From: Microbacterium barkeri
GTDB lineage: Bacteria > Actinomycetota > Actinomycetes > Actinomycetales > Microbacteriaceae
Assembly (NCBI RefSeq): GCF_027921765.1
Contig: NZ_BSEJ01000008.1
Coordinates: 100,015 to 164,014, forward strand
Length of the DNA stretch: 64,000 bases
Direction: 5' to 3'
Shown: in pieces, positions 61,062-64,000 of the stretch
Layout: the number at the start of each line of letters is the position of its first letter
Position numbering within the stretch: position 1 is the stretch's first letter
The notes under the pieces: model-generated
Told to the model about the DNA's origin: nothing
Database searches by the model: none
The model's input: the letters and a program-made list of their open reading frames with translations, nothing else
Position numbers and translations under genes: made by a program

Positions 61062-63397
61062 GCGCGCGCGACGGCGGGCGCCTCGGCGGATGGCGCGGCG
61101 ACGCGATCGACCTGGGCGCGGTCGCGCTGCTCCTGCTCGTCCCCGTGATCGGCTTCGCGCCGACCTTCGACGGACCGCAGTACCTGATCCCCGCGCTCGC
61201 CGGCCTCGTGCTCGGGCTCGGGATCGCCTGGACGGGTGCCGTCCGGCGGTGGAGCGTCCTCCTGCTCGCGGCGGCCGCCGTGGCCGTGTACTTCGTGCTC
61301 GGCGGGGCGCTCGCGCTGCCGCACACGGCGATCGGCGGGATGATCCCGACCATCGACACGCTCCGCCAGCTGGCGGCGGGCGTCGTGACGTCGTGGAAGT
61401 CGCTGCTCACCTCGATCGCGCCGGTCGCGGCCGCCGACGGGCACCTCATCGTGCCGCTCCTCCTCTCGCTCGCCTTCGCGACGCTCGCGGGGAGCCTCGC
61501 TCTGCGCGTCGTCCCCGCGGCCTGGACGCTCGTGCCCGCCGCGGCGCTGCTCGTGCTCCAGATCGCCCTCGGGACGGCGCAGCCCGCCGCGCCGTTCGTG
61601 CAGGCGGCCGTGTTCGCCGTCGTCGCGGTCGCCTGGCTCGCGCTGCGGACGGCGCTCGCGCCGCAGCGGAGCGCGGTCGCGACGACCGAGTCGCCACAGG
61701 CCGACGGGGGTCGCTCGAGCGTCGTCCGCCGGGTCGTGTCGGGCGCCGTCGTCCTCGCGATCGCGGCGGGTGCGGGCGCGGTCTCACTCGCCCTCGCGCC
61801 CGCGAACGAGACCCGCTACGTGCTGCGCGAGGTGATCATCCCGCCGTTCGACATCCGCGAGTACCCGAGCCCCCTGCAGTCGTTCCGGCTCTACGTGCGC
61901 GACTTCGACGAGGACGCCCTCTTCACGGTCCGGGGCCTGCCGAGCGGGGCCCGCCTGCGACTCGCGACGATGGACGCCTACTCAGGAGTGGTCTACGACG
62001 TCGCCGACTCGTCGAGCGACTTCACCCCCATCCGCTCGAACATGGCGCAGGGGGCTGCGGGGGAGGCCGCGCGCCTCACGGTCGAGGTCGGCGGCTACGA
62101 GGGGGTCTGGGTTCCGGCCGCCGGTGCGGTGCGCAGCCTCGCGTTCGATGGCGACCGCGGAGAGAGCCTGCGCCGCAGCGCGTACTACAACGCCGACACG
62201 GGCACCGCGGTCGTCCGCGACGGGCTCCGCGAGGGCGATCGGTACACCGCCGATGTCGTCATCCCGCCGACGTCGGCCGACGAGGCGCTCGCGGACGACG
62301 ACTTCGCGGACGTCGACCTGCCGCGGCCCGTCGACGTTCCCGGCGATGTCGCCGAGCTCGCCGCCGACGCGGTCGCGGAGGCGCGCACGCCGATCGAGAA
62401 GGCGCGCGCCCTCACGTCGTTCCTCTCGGAGGGCGGCTTCTTCAGCCACGGTCTCGAGGGCGAGGTCCCCTCCCGCGCGGGGCACGGGTCGCAGCGCATC
62501 GCGAGCCTGCTCGGCGCCGAGCAGATGGTCGGCGACGACGAGCAGTACGCGGTCGCGATGGCGCTCATGGCGCGGGAGCTCGGCATCCCGGCGCGCGTCG
62601 TGCTGGGCTTCCACCCCGGCGAGGACGAGACGGCGGAGAACCCGTACGTCGTCACGGGCGACGACGTGCACGCGTGGGTCGAGATCGCCTTCGAGGACGC
62701 CGGGTGGGTCGCCTTCGACCCCACGCCGCCCGAGGACCAGCAGCCGAACGACCAGACGACCCGGCCGAAGAGCGCACCCAAGCCGCAGGTGCTGCAGCCG
62801 CCTCCGCCTCCGCAGGAGCCGGTCGAGCTTCCGCCGCTCGTGCCCGACGATCGGAAGGCGGATGAGGACGCCGAGCCCGAGGACGGCGCTCTCGGCCTGA
62901 TCCTCCTCGTGGGCGGGGCCGGCGTCTCCGTCCTCCTCCTGCTGCTCGCGCCCTTCGTCGTGATCGGCGCCGTGAAGGCCGCCCGCCGTCGCCGACGGCG
63001 CGCGGCAGAGCGCGCGGCCGACCGCATCAGCGGCGGCTGGGATGAGCTGCGCGATCGCGCCGTCGACTACCGCGCGTACCCGCTCGACGGCGCGTCGGCC
63101 GGCGGAACGCGCTCGGAGGAGGCCGCCGTGCTCGTCGCGACCCTCGAGGACGCGCGCGTGACCGACCTCGCCGCGCGCGCGGACGCCGGCGTCTTCGGGC
63201 CGGGCGAGCCCGACCCCGAGTTCGTCGCGGCGTTCTGGAGCGAGGTCGACGCCCTGGTGGACGGGATGGGCGAGAAGGCGACATTCTGGAGTCGCCTGCG
63301 CGCCCGACTGAGCCTGCGCTCGCTGCGGCGCAGGACCGGATCGTCGTGGATCCGGAGGCTGCGCGCCGCCGCGGCCGATCGACGGAAGGATGGCTGA
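61058..63397 (+). CDS. TgpA/DUF3488-type transglutaminase-like membrane protein lacking the catalytic Cys
   Basis: A 779-residue protein with about six to seven N-terminal helices (residues 20-245), an extracytoplasmic transglutaminase-like domain (about 250-565), a Pro-rich linker, another helix (about 610-635) and a cytoplasmic tail. The usual G-x-C-E-x-(Y/F)-A motif reads GDDEQYAVAMAL, so Asp494 replaces the nucleophilic Cys. His538 in DDVHAWVEI and Asp554 in VAFDPTPPED are kept, and GIPARVVLGF is normal. The protein is therefore probably not a classical protease or transglutaminase but a structural or binding version. It overlaps the DUF58 gene and precedes an RDD gene by 1 nt. Confidence 0.88.
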   Translation: MSARDGGRLGGWRGDAIDLGAVALLLLVPVIGFAPTFDGPQYLIPALAGLVLGLGIAWTGAVRRWSVLLLAAAAVAVYFVLGGALALPHTAIGGMIPTIDTLRQLAAGVVTSWKSLLTSIAPVAAADGHLIVPLLLSLAFATLAGSLALRVVPAAWTLVPAAALLVLQIALGTAQPAAPFVQAAVFAVVAVAWLALRTALAPQRSAVATTESPQADGGRSSVVRRVVSGAVVLAIAAGAGAVSLALAPANETRYVLREVIIPPFDIREYPSPLQSFRLYVRDFDEDALFTVRGLPSGARLRLATMDAYSGVVYDVADSSSDFTPIRSNMAQGAAGEAARLTVEVGGYEGVWVPAAGAVRSLAFDGDRGESLRRSAYYNADTGTAVVRDGLREGDRYTADVVIPPTSADEALADDDFADVDLPRPVDVPGDVAELAADAVAEARTPIEKARALTSFLSEGGFFSHGLEGEVPSRAGHGSQRIASLLGAEQMVGDDEQYAVAMALMARELGIPARVVLGFHPGEDETAENPYVVTGDDVHAWVEIAFEDAGWVAFDPTPPEDQQPNDQTTRPKSAPKPQVLQPPPPPQEPVELPPLVPDDRKADEDAEPEDGALGLILLVGGAGVSVLLLLLAPFVVIGAVKAARRRRRRAAERAADRISGGWDELRDRAVDYRAYPLDGASAGGTRSEEAAVLVATLEDARVTDLAARADAGVFGPGEPDPEFVAAFWSEVDALVDGMGEKATFWSRLRARLSLRSLRRRTGSSWIRRLRAAAADRRKDG

Positions 63398-63398
63398 C

Positions 63399-64000
63399 AT
63401 GACCGCGTCGAATCCCCACCGCGCACCGCTGCCGCCCGGGTACGGGCTGCCGGCCGCTGCGCACGCGCCGCGCCCTGCTCCGCTCGGCCGGCGCGCCGGC
63501 GCCTACATCGTCGACATGCTCATCGTCGGCGCGGTGATGTCCGTGCTCTCGGGCGTCACGGTGTGGGTCGCGATGAACGGCCCGCTGTGGCTCACGCTGA
63601 CGCTCTCCGCGGTCGTCGGCCTGCTCGCGATCGGCTGGGTCCTCCTCTACAGCTGGTGGCAGGGCACCCGTCGCGGGACGCCGGGCATGCGCGCCCTGCG
63701 CGTGCGGCTCGTCCGCGACGACGACGGGGCGCCCCTCGGGTTCGGCCGCGCCTTCCTGCGCAACGTGATCTGGGGCCTTGGCGCCGCCATCGTCGTCGGG
63801 TACTTCTCGCCCCTGTTCGACGGCTCCCCGTGGCACCGCGGATGGCACGATCGGGTCGCCGGATCGCGGATGGTCGACGCCGACTCCGCGCGCGACGCCG
63901 CTCCGCTGGACCAGGCGAGCGCGCCTGCGGCCCCCGTCGCGCCCGCGGCCCCCGTCGCGCCCGCGGCGGCGGTGCCGCCGCTGCCCGTCGCCGTGCCGCC
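63399..64000 (+). CDS. RDD-family membrane protein (3' end beyond the window)
   Basis: The first 200 residues are visible. A Pro-rich start is followed by the RDD domain: LGRRAGAYIVDMLIVGAVMSV (first Arg and Asp pair), a second helix about residues 63-88, GTRRGTPGMRALRVRLVRDDDG and a third helix, then HDRVAGSRMVD. A Pro/Ala-rich tail with repeated APVAP begins at about residue 170; in similar loci such tails lead to a further C-terminal domain. The gene starts 1 nt after the transglutaminase-like stop codon and is the fifth member of the operon. Function of RDD proteins is mostly unknown; some are ion exchangers. Confidence 0.88.
   Translation, partial: MTASNPHRAPLPPGYGLPAAAHAPRPAPLGRRAGAYIVDMLIVGAVMSVLSGVTVWVAMNGPLWLTLTLSAVVGLLAIGWVLLYSWWQGTRRGTPGMRALRVRLVRDDDGAPLGFGRAFLRNVIWGLGAAIVVGYFSPLFDGSPWHRGWHDRVAGSRMVDADSARDAAPLDQASAPAAPVAPAAPVAPAAAVPPLPVAVP

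Noticed and set aside
1..64000. tRNA, rRNA or CRISPR arrays in the gaps
   Set aside because: No cloverleaf-like sequences, rRNA signatures or regularly spaced short repeats were seen by eye in the intergenic regions.

Overview
This is high-GC actinobacterial DNA, most likely Microbacteriaceae and probably Microbacterium or a close relative. The signs are strong G/C at third codon positions, many overlapping ATGA/GTGA gene junctions, start codons only 6-7 nt after a TANNNT -10 box (leaderless transcripts), a tandem pair of crcB genes, a DUF3073 protein, a DUF222-HNH endonuclease, and a full C50-carotenoid operon with the split epsilon-cyclase crtYe/crtYf and lycopene elongase crtEb. The genus is inferred; nothing here proves it. 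No rRNA, tRNA or CRISPR was seen.

Layout. 1-7.5 kb is a polysaccharide-utilisation operon: two ABC permeases (the first cut by the window edge), a solute-binding lipoprotein, a DUF624/YesL-type membrane protein, a GH42 beta-galactosidase, and a secreted GH30 hydrolase with a carbohydrate-binding module inserted in its barrel. 7.5-12.4 kb holds small stress and regulatory units: HdeD-like, MerR-TipAS, DUF4097 with PadR, universal stress protein, DUF3073 and paired fluoride channels. 12.5-20.7 kb carries an RND exporter, a 94-bp tandem repeat, a DEAD-box helicase with a repetitive basic N-terminus, and an MMPL transporter. 20.8-23.3 kb is a small accessory patch with a duplicated lipoprotein gene, one copy broken, and poorly coding DNA.

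23.3-33.8 kb: aldose epimerase, an Rv2578c-type radical SAM protein, a D,D-carboxypeptidase, then a minus-strand run of GNAT, pirin, and an ECF importer of the YkoE/YkoD/YkoC type ending in a siderophore-interacting protein, with a good DtxR/IdeR-like iron box in front of the ATPase; then RecQ. 33.9-39.4 kb encodes a large repeat-stalk surface protein followed by a DUF5819/HTTM membrane pair resembling SdpA/SdpB. 39.5-45.2 kb: HNH endonuclease, acyl-CoA oxidase, MASE1-like/PAS/SpoIIE phosphatase.

45.3-52.6 kb: a divergent MarR (CrtR-like) regulator and idi-crtE-crtB-crtI-crtYe-crtYf-crtEb, followed by an iron-sulfur coproporphyrin ferrochelatase. 52.7-64 kb: a 2033-residue Ig/cadherin-like and fibronectin III protein followed by MoxR, DUF58, a transglutaminase-like membrane protein whose nucleophilic Cys is Asp, and an RDD protein cut by the window end.

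The items most worth follow-up are the apparently iron-controlled ECF/SIP importer, the cysteine-less transglutaminase in the giant-protein operon, the SdpAB-like pair after the stalk protein, and the GH30 enzyme with its internal carbohydrate-binding insertion.
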